A stretch of DNA of 64,000 bases from NCBI GenBank assembly GCA_963701265.1, contig OY969581.1, positions 1,178,001 to 1,242,000 on the forward strand, read 5' to 3'. Of this stretch, positions 51,293 to 59,813 are shown one piece after another (position 1 is the stretch's first letter; each line of letters begins with the position of its first letter). The notes below the pieces were generated by a model. The model ran no database searches. It saw only the letters and a list, made by a program, of their open reading frames with translations, and was not told the origin of the DNA. The position numbers and the translations under genes were made by a program. The DNA comes from VRUE01 sp963701265. GTDB taxonomy: Bacteria; Actinomycetota; Thermoleophilia; Solirubrobacterales; 70-9.

Positions 51293-51856
51293 ATGGCGGA
51301 TTTGAACGAGCGAGATGCGAAGTTGATTCAGTACTTGAGCGAGGCCTACGGCAAGGAGCGCGAGCTGGAAACGGCTCTTGAGGCCCACATCGCAATGACG
51401 ACCAAGGCGCCGTACAAAAAACGCCTCAAACAGCACCTGCGCGAGACCAAAGCGCACGCCAAGGGAGTCGAACGACGGATCAAGAAACTTGGCGGCGGCG
51501 GTCAGCTGAAACAGACGGCGGTCGGCAAGGCGATGGCTGCGGCCAAGGGTCCCCTGCACATGATCCGCGGTAGTGGCGAGCAGGAGAAGATGCTGAAGAA
51601 CGCCAAGACCGAGTACTTCAACGAGCATGAGGAGATCGCCACCTACCTGGCGATCGAGGTCCTCGCCGAACGGGTCGGCGATCGCGATACCGCAAAGTTG
51701 GCGAAGGGGATCCGGCGCGAGGAGGAACGAATGGCAAAGTTCCTCGAGGGTCAGATCAAATCGCTGACCGGAGCTGTGGTCAGCGCGGAGGTGCCGGCCG
51801 CCCAGCGCAAAGCGGCAACGCGCAAACGTAAACGGCCGCCAGCGAAAAGCCGCTAG
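51293..51856 (+). CDS. DUF892 ferritin-like protein (YciF/YciE family)
   Basis: A 187-residue ferritin-like four-helix protein. Helix 1 is LIQYLSEAYGKERELETALE with the Glu iron ligands; later AKTEYFNEHEEIATYLAIEV holds further Glu/His ligands. Homologues are induced by osmotic, heat and general stress. The C-terminus ends in a basic tail (RKAATRKRKRPPAKSR), suggestive of DNA binding as in Dps-like proteins. ATG 51293 is preferred because GAGGAG precedes it and it follows the promoter-like site; an earlier frame is in the leader. Tail-to-tail 4-base overlap with the next gene. Confidence 0.88.
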   Translation: MADLNERDAKLIQYLSEAYGKERELETALEAHIAMTTKAPYKKRLKQHLRETKAHAKGVERRIKKLGGGGQLKQTAVGKAMAAAKGPLHMIRGSGEQEKMLKNAKTEYFNEHEEIATYLAIEVLAERVGDRDTAKLAKGIRREEERMAKFLEGQIKSLTGAVVSAEVPAAQRKAATRKRKRPPAKSR

Positions 51857-52323
51857 CGCTCGAGGGCGGCGGCCGCGAGTCGGTGCAGGTCATCGACCGC
51901 GGCCCGTTGCTCCGCCGCGCGTGCGCTCAGTTGCGCGAGGTCGATTCCGAGGTTCTGGTCCAGTTTGAGCTCGGCGAGGACCTGCCAGAGGCCGATCTTG
52001 CCGGTGATGCCGATCAGCAGCCCCTCCAGCTCGATCAATCGACTCAGGGGGGAGTAGCCCCGCAGCTGTCCGTTCAGCTTCAGCCGCCCCAACTTCTCCG
52101 CCACCCACGCGCCGACCGGCTTGATCCGGCTCCGCGAGTAGCCGAGTCGCTCGATTACCTGCTCGAGGGTGGCGCGATCGGCTTCGATTTCCTCGCAGAC
52201 CTGGCGCAGCGGTGCGCCGTAGGTGGGGTCCCCCTCGTTGCTCGCGCGCAGTCGCCGCGCCAGCTCGACCCCGCCGGTGGCGCCGGCGAGGTGGTCGTTG
52301 AGGTAGATCTCGAGATGGGGCAC
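51853..52323 (-). CDS. Conserved all-helical protein of unknown function
   Basis: A 156-residue soluble helical protein. The opening HLEIYLNDHLAGATGGVELA is characteristic of a family seen across actinobacteria and proteobacteria; then LRASNEGDPTYGAPLRQVCE, GRLKLNGQLRGYSPLSRLIE and LEGLLIGITGKIGLWQVLAE. It may form a helical bundle. ATG start. Preceded by GTTC-N16-GGGTAA and convergent with the DUF892 gene, which has the same kind of promoter, so both may belong to the stress response. No enzyme motif seen. Confidence 0.7.
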   Translation of the reverse strand: MPHLEIYLNDHLAGATGGVELARRLRASNEGDPTYGAPLRQVCEEIEADRATLEQVIERLGYSRSRIKPVGAWVAEKLGRLKLNGQLRGYSPLSRLIELEGLLIGITGKIGLWQVLAELKLDQNLGIDLAQLSARAAEQRAAVDDLHRLAAAALER

Positions 52324-52333
52324 GAGCTAACCG

Positions 52334-52359
52334 TTACCCCCGTTTGGGATGCGGTGAAC
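52334..52359 (-). promoter_or_regulatory. Stress-sigma-type promoter GTTC-N16-GGGTAA
   Basis: Minus strand: GTTC (52359-52356), 16 bases, GGGTAA (52339-52334), 10 bases before the start of the helical protein gene. Confidence 0.5.
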
Positions 52360-52391
52360 AACTGGTGGCCTCGGCGGGCTACCGTCCCGGC

Positions 52392-53054
52392 ATGGCTCCC
52401 ACCCTCGACGAGCTCACCGTCGCCGATTCGCCTGCGGCCTGGCGGGCCTGTGGGTTCGAGGTCGATGGTGATGTTTGTGTCGTCGGCGACGTACGGATCC
52501 GGCTGGCGCCGAGCGATAACGGGAAGGGGCTGACGGGGTGGTCGCTCCGCGATATCGAAACGACCGAGCTCGACGGCCTGGCGACGGCGCGATCGCAGCG
52601 GCCTCCGCCAGGCGAGCGCTCGGTTCACCCCAACGGCGTTACCGCGCTCGACCACGTGGTTGCGATCAGCTCGGACCTCGATCGCACCATCGGTGCCCTG
52701 CGGGCTGCTGGCCTGGACCTGCGCCGCATCCGCGAGGAGCCGACTCCCGCCGGAGCGCCCCGCCAGGCCTTTTTCCGGCTCGGCGAGCCGATCCTCGAGG
52801 TCGTGCAGGCGCCGGCCGAGGCGATCGAGCGAACCGGGGGAGATCGCCCCGCCTTCTTCTGGGGCCTCGCCTTCGTTGCCCCCGACCTCGACTCCACCGT
52901 CGCCACGCTCGGCGATCGGGTCAGCGAGGCGCGCGCCGCCGTCCAGCCCGGCCGCCGCATCGCCACCCTGCGCCGCGCCGCCGGCCTCTCGCTGCCGGTG
53001 GCGTTGATCACGCCGCCGCTCAGCCCTCAGCGGCCGGCGGACGCAGATTCTTGA
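52392..53054 (+). CDS. VOC (glyoxalase/dioxygenase-like) family protein
   Basis: A 220-residue vicinal-oxygen-chelate protein. Residues 1-70 form a lead domain; from residue 75 the VOC module begins with VTALDHVVAISSDLDRTIGAL (metal-side His) followed by RQAFFRLGEPILEVVQAP with the Glu. A second half-module starts at PAFFWGLAFVAPDLDSTVAT. ATG 52392 is used because the motif of the family starts soon after. Substrate unknown. Convergent 35-base overlap with the DUF488 gene. Confidence 0.8.
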   Translation: MAPTLDELTVADSPAAWRACGFEVDGDVCVVGDVRIRLAPSDNGKGLTGWSLRDIETTELDGLATARSQRPPPGERSVHPNGVTALDHVVAISSDLDRTIGALRAAGLDLRRIREEPTPAGAPRQAFFRLGEPILEVVQAPAEAIERTGGDRPAFFWGLAFVAPDLDSTVATLGDRVSEARAAVQPGRRIATLRRAAGLSLPVALITPPLSPQRPADADS

Positions 53055-53514
53055 CGGTGAAGCCCCAGTCGCTCTGCAACCGCGCCGCGATCAGCGAGCG
53101 GTGGCAGGCTTCCGGGTCGCGCTCGACGCAGAGCAGCGCCGCGCTGGAGCCGCCGATCCACTTCACGATTGGGGCCAGGTCCACCCGGTCGAGGATCTGC
53201 TCGGTGTAGCCGCTGGTGTACTCGGGCGCGAGCACCATGCGCGAGCGCTTGCCCTCGCCCCGCTCCGCGTCCGCGCGGTACTGGGCCTGGCGCAGCTCGG
53301 TCGTCGGCGCCAGCTCCTTCAGGTGCGAGTAGCCGATTGCCGCTGCCTCCAGTGAGTCCTGAAGGCGCCGGGCGTTGGCCCAGGCGTACTCGCTGCCGCG
53401 CACGCCGCGGCGCTGCCGCACGTCGAGCACCAGCTCAACGCCTGCGTCGGTGAGAGTCGCCAGGAATGTCTCGCGGTCGAAGCCGTAGACGCCGATCGTC
53501 GCGATCGTTGCCAC
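53020..53514 (-). CDS. DUF488 family protein
   Basis: A 164-residue DUF488 protein. Family signatures: ATIGVYGFDRETFLATL at the N-terminus, LVLDVRQRRGVRGSEYAW, YSHLKELAPTTELRQAQY, and the C-terminal LCVERDPEACHRSLIAARL with its Cys-X6-Cys-His, likely a metal or catalytic site. Members are small, of unknown activity. ATG start. The SDR gene lies 14 bases upstream on the same strand. Confidence 0.88.
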   Translation of the reverse strand: MATIATIGVYGFDRETFLATLTDAGVELVLDVRQRRGVRGSEYAWANARRLQDSLEAAAIGYSHLKELAPTTELRQAQYRADAERGEGKRSRMVLAPEYTSGYTEQILDRVDLAPIVKWIGGSSAALLCVERDPEACHRSLIAARLQSDWGFTVKNLRPPAAEG

Positions 53515-53528
53515 CTCGCTCGTCCTGC

Positions 53529-54293
53529 TCAGCCCACCTGCTCGGTCGGGCGGATCAGGATCTCGTTGAGCGAGACGTGCCAGGGACGGGTAACGGCGTA
53601 GGCGATCGCGTCGGCGATATCGGCCGAATCGAGCGTCTTCATGTCGACAAAGCGCTCGCGCACCTGCTCCCGCACTCCGTCGCGGAGGTGGTCGGTGAGC
53701 TCGGTGTCAACAGCGCCGGGCTCGATGATCGTCGAGCGGACCTTGCGCTTGGCGAACTCCTGGCGGAAGGACTCGCTGAAGGCGCCGACCCCGTGCTTGG
53801 TCAGGTTGTAGACGCCCGAGCCGGAGCGGGCGATGCGGCCGGCGACCGAGCTGATGTTGACCACGTCGGCACAGCCGCGGTCCGAGTTCTCGGCGGCGGC
53901 GAGCAGGTGGGGGAGGGCGGCGTGGGTGGTGTTGATCAGGCCCTTGAGGTTGAGGTCGATCATCCGGTCCCACTCCTCCGTCGGCGCGTTCTCGATCGGT
54001 CCCAGCAGCATCTGACCGGCGTTGTTGACGACGATGTCGAGCCGGTCCAGCTCGTCGACGGTGCGGTCGACGGCGGCGATCGCCTGCTCCTGGTCGGTGA
54101 TGTTGGACTGGATCGCCAGCGCGGTGTGCCCGGCGCCACCGATCTCACTGGCCAGGTGCTCGAGCCGTTCCAGCCGGCGGGCCACCACGGCAACCTTTGC
54201 TCCCTGGGCGGCAAGCGCTCGCGCGGTTGCCTCGCCGATGCCGCTGCTGGCTCCGGTGATCAGCGCGACGGTGCCGTCAAGTGGGGGTGTCAT
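53529..54293 (-). CDS. Short-chain dehydrogenase/reductase (SDR)
   Basis: Classical SDR of 254 residues. Cofactor loop TGASSGIGEATARAL, structural NNAGQMLLG, catalytic YNLTKHG with Tyr and Lys, and the Ser in NISSVAG. The second motif VAVVARRLERLEHLASEIG suggests NADP preference. The C-terminus ends PWHVSLNEILIRPTEQVG, typical of YdfG-like SDRs. ATG 54293 is used because AAGGAAG stands 5 bases before it. Substrate unknown. Followed by DUF488. Confidence 0.92.
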   Translation of the reverse strand: MTPPLDGTVALITGASSGIGEATARALAAQGAKVAVVARRLERLEHLASEIGGAGHTALAIQSNITDQEQAIAAVDRTVDELDRLDIVVNNAGQMLLGPIENAPTEEWDRMIDLNLKGLINTTHAALPHLLAAAENSDRGCADVVNISSVAGRIARSGSGVYNLTKHGVGAFSESFRQEFAKRKVRSTIIEPGAVDTELTDHLRDGVREQVRERFVDMKTLDSADIADAIAYAVTRPWHVSLNEILIRPTEQVG

Positions 54294-54395
54294 CGACTTC
54301 CTTTCGCTCGTTTCACGGTCGGCCGCTGCGGCCCTCAACCTACTTCCCGAGTTTTGCCGGCCTCAAGCATTGGAGTGAGGCGTCGATGAGACACG

Positions 54396-55679
54396 ATGCG
54401 AACTCGCCAAGCTATTTCCGACGCCCTGCAAAACCGCCTGTTGCCTGCGCTGGCGCTCACGATCGCGCTGGCGCTGGTCGGGCCGGCGGCATCGGTGGCC
54501 GCTCCGGCGCCCTCCGTCCTCACTTTCAAGACGGTCAAGATTGGCGCTCCCGGGAACCCTTCGGTGGGAATCGTTCCGTTCAAGGACGCCGTCTACTCAT
54601 CCTGCGCCGAAGTTGTACCGGCCGAAAAACAGCCTCCCTGTCAGCAGGTGGGCAGTGTCGACTACGGCTACGGCATCGGCCAGCTCGAGGTCACGGTTCC
54701 GCAGTACGTGGCGTTCCTCAACGCCGCCGACCCGACGGGACGCAACCGTCACAAGCTCTACAGCGACACCGAGAGCTCGGCGGAATGGCCAAAGTACGGG
54801 CAGATTGACTTCTCGGCTGATTCGCCGGCTGGGCGTCATTACACCGTGGCCTCACCTGAGTGGGCCGACAAGCCCTACGGCTTCGCCAACTTCCTGCGCT
54901 CGGCGCGCTTCGCCAACTCCCTCTACAACGGCCAGGTCCTTTCCCGCAAGGCCAGTTCCGCCGGCAGCTTCCAGTACGTCACCTATCGGGTGCGCCTCTC
55001 GCGCCAGACCGAGGTGGGGATGTACGAGATGAGCAAGCGGGCGACGACCCGGGGCCACAAGTCCGGTTTCGTCATTCCCAGCCAGGACGAGTGGATCAAG
55101 GCCGCCTACTACGACCCCAACGGTGGCGGTACGTACTCCTACTGGCAGTACCCGACCAATCCCGGCAAGTTCGGCGACGAAGGAGCCAACGCTCCCCACG
55201 AAGCGACGCTTGACCCGAAGACCGGCGACGTCACCAACGCCTCGGCGCAGCCGCTGGCGATCTTCCACACTCCCGAAGCGACGCCGGCGCCGAGCTGGTG
55301 CCCGGCCGCTTTCAGCAGCGAAGCCTGCTCTACGGAGAATCCCCTGGGGATCAAGCCGTCGACCTATGAAAAGGCCTACCAGGGCAGCCTCGGCTCGGTC
55401 GCTCAAGCAAAGACCACTTCACCCTGGGGCACCCTTGACCAGGGCGGCAACGCGGTCGAGTGGACGGACACGATCACGTCGCCGCCATCGGGTCGCAGCG
55501 GTGCCCACGGCCGGGTCTGGCGACGGCTGCACGGCGGCATCTCCAACGCCCCCGTCTACCAGCTCTGGCTCTCGGCGGTAGGCCTGCAGCCGCAGGACAA
55601 CACCTTCTACACCGCCACCTATCCCTGGCTGGGGATTCGCATCGGCGTGCTCGGCAACCTGAAAGTGAGCAAGCGCTAA
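54396..55679 (+). CDS. Secreted SUMF1/FGE-sulfatase-modifying-like fold protein, without catalytic Cys
   Basis: A 427-residue exported protein. Signal peptide near residues 14-36 (LLPALALTIALALVGPAAS). The mature part is a SUMF1/EgtB-type fold: YGIGQLEVTVPQYVAFLNAA, FVIPSQDEWIKAAYYDPNGG, TLDQGGNAVEWTDTITSPPS and a C-terminal GRVWRRLHGGIS then YPWLGIRIGVL, in place of the FGE end. The Cys pair used by formylglycine-generating enzymes near the C-terminus is absent, so it is probably not an active sulfatase maturase. ATG start. Two genes upstream of a Cys-type sulfatase. Confidence 0.8.
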   Translation: MRTRQAISDALQNRLLPALALTIALALVGPAASVAAPAPSVLTFKTVKIGAPGNPSVGIVPFKDAVYSSCAEVVPAEKQPPCQQVGSVDYGYGIGQLEVTVPQYVAFLNAADPTGRNRHKLYSDTESSAEWPKYGQIDFSADSPAGRHYTVASPEWADKPYGFANFLRSARFANSLYNGQVLSRKASSAGSFQYVTYRVRLSRQTEVGMYEMSKRATTRGHKSGFVIPSQDEWIKAAYYDPNGGGTYSYWQYPTNPGKFGDEGANAPHEATLDPKTGDVTNASAQPLAIFHTPEATPAPSWCPAAFSSEACSTENPLGIKPSTYEKAYQGSLGSVAQAKTTSPWGTLDQGGNAVEWTDTITSPPSGRSGAHGRVWRRLHGGISNAPVYQLWLSAVGLQPQDNTFYTATYPWLGIRIGVLGNLKVSKR

Positions 55680-55724
55680 TAAGCAGGCAGGGCGTGTCCG
55701 CGGGGCGGAATAGGGTCGCCCCGC

Positions 55725-57161
55725 GTGCACTCCTCTGCTCTGAAGCGACGATTCACCCACTGGTTCCCGGCTGCGGGCGTAATCGCGGCCCTCGCCCTGC
55801 TTCTGCTCCCGCTCGGCGCGATCGCGGCGCCGAGCTCCAAACAGCAGCCCGCACAGGCGCGAGGGGGGACGCTTACCCAGCTCGCCGGTAGCAGCGGCTG
55901 TCTGGTCGATGCTTCCGCCCGCGGCAGAGGCTGCGGAGTCGCCCGCGCGCTCAAGGGCCCGGGGCCCTTCATGGGCTCCAGGGCGGTCGCGCTCAGCCCC
56001 GACGGCCGCAACGTCTACGTCGCCTCCTCGAAAAGCGACGCGATCGCGGTCTTCAGGCGCGATCCCCGCAGCGGTGTGCTCACACAGCCAAAGGGAGAGG
56101 CTGGCTGTATTGCTGCCGGCGGCGCCAATAAATGTGCGACGGCGATCGGCCTCGACGGCCCTAACTCGCTTGCCGTCAGCCCGGATGGTCACAACGTCTA
56201 CGCGACCTCGCGGGCGAGCAACTCGATCAGCGTCTTCCAGCGCGACCAGAAGACCGGCGCGCTGAGCCAGCTGCCGGCGAGCGCCGGCTGCATCGCCGGG
56301 GTGCCGATCCCGGTCTGCGCCATCGGCCGGGCGCTGGTTGGTCCCGACGTGGTCGTGATCAGCCCCAAGGGGGAGAACGTCTACGTCGGCTCGTTCTTCG
56401 GCAACGCGGTCGCGGTCTTCGACCGTGACCCGGCCAGCGGCGCTCTCACCCAGCCCGGCGACAGCAGCGGCTGCATCGCCGAAGCAATCAGTGGCTGTGC
56501 GCTCGGTATTGCCCTGGGTGCGCCCGAGGGCATGGCGATCAGCGGTGACGGCGCGAGTGTCTACGTTGCCGGCGCTCTCTCCAATGCCGTCACCACCCTT
56601 GCCCGGGATCAGACCACCGGCAACCTCACCCAGGCGAGCGACGGCAGTGGTTGCATCGCCAACAGTGCGCTCACCGGCTGCACCACGGGCGTTCAACTGG
56701 AAGGCGCCAACGCGGTCGCATTCAACCCCGGTGGCGACGTCTACGTCACCTCGCTGATCAGCAACAGTGTCACCGCCTTCACCCGCTCGCGGGCGACGGG
56801 CGGCCTTGCCCAGAAGCAGGGCACGGCGGGCTGCCTCGTCTGGCTGCGTGCGGTTGGCTGCTCGTTTGGCCGCGCCCTGCGGGCGCCGGAGGGCCTCGCG
56901 ATTTCACCCGACGGCAAGAACGTCTACGTCGCTGCATTTGCGAACAGCGCGATCGATGTCCTCGATCGCGGCAAGCGCTTCGGCAAGGTGACCCAGAAGG
57001 CGGGCCGCCGCGGTTGCCTGGCCCTGCGCTCGGTCGCCGGCTGCACGCACGCCCGGGCGCTGCGCGGCGTCAGCTCGATCGCGCTCAGCCCCGACGGCCA
57101 TTTTCTCTACTCGACCTCGTTCGGCAGCAACGCCGTCAACATCTTCCGGAGGAACAAGTGA
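55725..57161 (+). CDS. Secreted seven-bladed beta-propeller (YVTN/lactonase-like repeat protein)
   Basis: A 478-residue exported protein with a signal peptide (residues 16-36, AAGVIAALALLLLPLGAIAA). The rest is a repeated blade of about 60 residues: VAVSPDGHNVYATSRASNSI-type strands, VFQRDQKTGALSQL, and a disulfide-like GCIA...C pair in each blade. Seven or eight repeats are visible. Such propellers bind ligands or cofactors, or act as lactonases; no catalytic set is evident. GTG start at 55725. The sulfatase start overlaps its stop by 4 bases. Confidence 0.85.
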   Translation: MHSSALKRRFTHWFPAAGVIAALALLLLPLGAIAAPSSKQQPAQARGGTLTQLAGSSGCLVDASARGRGCGVARALKGPGPFMGSRAVALSPDGRNVYVASSKSDAIAVFRRDPRSGVLTQPKGEAGCIAAGGANKCATAIGLDGPNSLAVSPDGHNVYATSRASNSISVFQRDQKTGALSQLPASAGCIAGVPIPVCAIGRALVGPDVVVISPKGENVYVGSFFGNAVAVFDRDPASGALTQPGDSSGCIAEAISGCALGIALGAPEGMAISGDGASVYVAGALSNAVTTLARDQTTGNLTQASDGSGCIANSALTGCTTGVQLEGANAVAFNPGGDVYVTSLISNSVTAFTRSRATGGLAQKQGTAGCLVWLRAVGCSFGRALRAPEGLAISPDGKNVYVAAFANSAIDVLDRGKRFGKVTQKAGRRGCLALRSVAGCTHARALRGVSSIALSPDGHFLYSTSFGSNAVNIFRRNK

Positions 57162-58780
57162 GCGATAAGGACAAGCGCACTCCTGATCAGCAGGAGAGTG
57201 GGCTGACTCGCAAGGAACTGCTCGGGTCCGGCGCCAGCGTCGCGGCGGCAGCTCTCTTGGCCCAGGGCGCCAGCGTCGAGCAGGCGCTTGCTGCGGCGAA
57301 AAAGGGAAAGCGCAAGGACGTCGCCGGGATGAACATCATTCTCTTCCTGACTGACCAGGAGCGGGCAATCCAGCACTTCCCACAGAACTGGCTGCGTCAG
57401 AACCTGCCGGGGATGCGGCGCCTGCGCCAGCACGGCCTCAGCTTCGAACGCGCCTTCACCAACGCCTGTATGTGCTCACCGGCGCGCTCGACCCTGATGA
57501 GCGGTTACTTCCCCGCCCAACACGGGGTCAAGTACACGCTCGAGGAAGACATGGAACCGCCGAAGAACCCGCAGGTGAGCCTGCCGACGGACCTGAAGAA
57601 CCTGGCGACGGTGATGAAGGCGGCGGGCTACAACGTCGTCTACAAGGGCAAGTGGCACTGTTCGAAACCTGCCGAAAAAGAAAACGCCCAGCCGTCGGAT
57701 CTCGAAAAGTACGGCTTCCTGCGTTGGAACCCGCCCGACGCCGGCGCCAACCAGAGCGTTCCCGAGGCCGGCGGGGGCAACATCGACAACGACGGCCGCT
57801 TCATCAACCAGGTCGGCAACGTCGCCGACGGCACCGAGGGCGCGCTGCAGTACCTCGGCTCGACCGCGGCCCAACAGCAACCCTTCTTCATGGTGATCTC
57901 AGTCGTCAATCCCCATGACGTCCTCTTCTACCCGAGCAAATCGTTCGACGAAGCCGGTTACGACGGGACCTGGCTGGAGGGGAACATCCACGCTCCCGCG
58001 ACGGCCGAAGAAGACCTCTCGACCAAGCCCACCGTCCAAGAACAGTTCCGCAACATCTTCAACCTGACCGGTAAGCCGAAAAACAAAGAACAGATGCGCA
58101 ACTACCTCAACTTCTACGGCAACCTGATGCGCTCTTCCGACAGCTACCTGGTCAACGTGCTCGACAAGCTCGAAGAGACCGGCCTCTTCGAGGACACGCT
58201 GATCGTGCGCACGGCCGATCACGGTGAGATGGGCCTGGCCCACGGCGGCATGCGGCAGAAGAACTTCAACTTCTACGAGGAGGCGACGCGGGTGCCACTC
58301 GTCTACTCGAACCCAAAGCTTTTCCCCAAGCCCGCCCAGACTGAAGCGCTCGTCTCCCATGTCGACTTCCTGCCGACCCTGGCCAGCCTGGCGGCGGCGC
58401 CGAAGAGCGCCCGCGCCAACTGGCAGGGGGTCGACTACTCGAAGCTGGTCCTGCACCCCTCGACCAAGAACTCGGTGCAGGACTACGTCGTCTTCACCTA
58501 CGACGACTACCAGTCGGGCCAGAAAAACCGCCCATATCCAAAACCGCCCAACCACATCGTCAGCATCCGCGAAGGCCGCTGGAAGCTGGCCCGCTACTAC
58601 GACGTCAAGGGCCGGGCGCCGACCCAGTGGGAGATGTACGACCTCAAGACCGATCCCCTGGAGCGAAAGAACCTCGCCTACAGCGGCTACGAACGCAGCA
58701 AAGAGGAGGAGCGGGAATTCCTCCGCCTCAAGCGCAAGCTGGCCCAGGTCGAAAAGACCCGGCTGAAGCCACCCGCGTAG
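57158..58780 (+). CDS. Sulfatase (Cys-type arylsulfatase family), Tat-like export signal
   Basis: A 540-residue sulfatase. The sulfatase signature is CMCSPARSTLMSG, with Cys106 the residue converted to formylglycine (C-S-P-A-R). Metal and active-site residues include Asp66 in ILFLTDQER, Lys in VVYKGKWHC, and the Asp/His of VRTADHGEMGLAHGG. The N-terminal GLTRKELLGSGASVAAAALL resembles a Tat signal but with Arg-Lys in place of the twin Arg. GTG start within the GTGA overlap with the propeller gene, GGAGG 5 bases before. It likely acts on a sulfated polysaccharide or lipid outside the cell. Confidence 0.92.
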   Translation: MSDKDKRTPDQQESGLTRKELLGSGASVAAAALLAQGASVEQALAAAKKGKRKDVAGMNIILFLTDQERAIQHFPQNWLRQNLPGMRRLRQHGLSFERAFTNACMCSPARSTLMSGYFPAQHGVKYTLEEDMEPPKNPQVSLPTDLKNLATVMKAAGYNVVYKGKWHCSKPAEKENAQPSDLEKYGFLRWNPPDAGANQSVPEAGGGNIDNDGRFINQVGNVADGTEGALQYLGSTAAQQQPFFMVISVVNPHDVLFYPSKSFDEAGYDGTWLEGNIHAPATAEEDLSTKPTVQEQFRNIFNLTGKPKNKEQMRNYLNFYGNLMRSSDSYLVNVLDKLEETGLFEDTLIVRTADHGEMGLAHGGMRQKNFNFYEEATRVPLVYSNPKLFPKPAQTEALVSHVDFLPTLASLAAAPKSARANWQGVDYSKLVLHPSTKNSVQDYVVFTYDDYQSGQKNRPYPKPPNHIVSIREGRWKLARYYDVKGRAPTQWEMYDLKTDPLERKNLAYSGYERSKEEEREFLRLKRKLAQVEKTRLKPPA

Positions 58781-58790
58781 CGCCACGAAG

Positions 58791-59696
58791 ATGGCACTGG
58801 GCGAGCGCAGTCGAAATCCACTGGCTCCCCGCAGCACCGCCGAGGCCGTCTGCGCGCTGCGGGCGATGGGTGCGCTCGAGAAGGACCCCGCGGTCCGCTG
58901 TCCGGATCAGATGGCAGCCGGCTTCCTCGGCGGCTTCAACGTCACGACCCTGGCCAGGTACCGAGCCACCCGGCCGCTGATGCAGTGGATGACCAAGCGG
59001 AGGATCCCCGGCGCCTACACCTACGAGATCGGGCGTACCAAGTTCATCGATGAGGTCGTGCTCAATGCGGTTGCTGCCGGCCTGGACGAGCTGATCCTGC
59101 TCGGCGCCGGGCTCGACTCCCGCCCCTACCGCCTCGCTGAGCAGCTGAAGGGCGTGCGGGTGATGGAGGTCGATCATCCCGCCAGCCAGGCATCGAAGCG
59201 CGAGCGCCTCCGCCACATTCTGGGAGACGAGCCCGCGCACGTCACCTACGTGCCGATCGATTTCAACGTCGACGACCTCGACGCGACACTGGCCGCGGCT
59301 GGGCACGATCGCTCCGCCCGCACCCTGTTCGTCTGGTCCGGCGTCAGCCTCTATCTGCCGGAAGAGTCCGTGGCGGAGGTGCTCTCGTGGGTCGGCGAGC
59401 ACCGCGACCCACCGGCCTCGATCGTCTTCGACGCGATCTGGGCCGGGGTGGTCGACGGCTCGCGCGACTACCCCTACGCGGCCGCAGCGCGCAAGGGCGC
59501 GGCGGAGGCGGGCGAGCCGTTCCGCTGGGGAATCCCCGAAGGCCAGGCAGATGAGACGCTCTCGCGCTTCGGCCTCCGCGCCGAGCGAGCCCTCGACCAA
59601 GAGCAAGCGCGCACCACCTACCTCAGGCGCTCCGACGGCACCCTCCACGACCCGCCTTTCGGCTTCGGCGTCCTGGTCCTCGCCCGAGCCGCCTAA
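58791..59696 (+). CDS. TIGR00027/leucine-carboxyl-methyltransferase-like SAM methyltransferase
   Basis: A 301-residue methyltransferase of the Ppm1/LCMT-like family common in actinobacteria. SAM site: LDELILLGAGLDSRPYRLAE; then VMEVDHPASQASKRERLRHI, and FVWSGVSLYLPEESVAEVLS. RTKFIDEVVLNAV lies just before the SAM motif. These enzymes methylate small molecules or carboxyl groups; targets are mostly unknown. ATG start 10 bases after the sulfatase stop, possibly co-transcribed. Confidence 0.92.
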   Translation: MALGERSRNPLAPRSTAEAVCALRAMGALEKDPAVRCPDQMAAGFLGGFNVTTLARYRATRPLMQWMTKRRIPGAYTYEIGRTKFIDEVVLNAVAAGLDELILLGAGLDSRPYRLAEQLKGVRVMEVDHPASQASKRERLRHILGDEPAHVTYVPIDFNVDDLDATLAAAGHDRSARTLFVWSGVSLYLPEESVAEVLSWVGEHRDPPASIVFDAIWAGVVDGSRDYPYAAAARKGAAEAGEPFRWGIPEGQADETLSRFGLRAERALDQEQARTTYLRRSDGTLHDPPFGFGVLVLARAA

Positions 59697-59765
59697 GCTG
59701 CCCGCGCAGCCCGGAGTGGGGGTCGCAACTCGAACGAACGCCGCAACCCGAGGGGCGAATCCTGC

Positions 59766-59810
59766 TCCGGTGCGCCTTATGCACCCGTGGAGAGCAAAAG
59801 GCGCACCGGA
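59766..59810. repeat. Palindromic repeat, copy 3 of 4 (5' flank of DUF559 gene)
   Basis: Arms 59766-59782 and 59794-59810 match at 16 of 17 positions, loop 11 bases. Core as in the other copies. The proposed TTG start of the DUF559 gene is 4 bases after it. Confidence 0.85.
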
Positions 59811-59813
59811 AGC

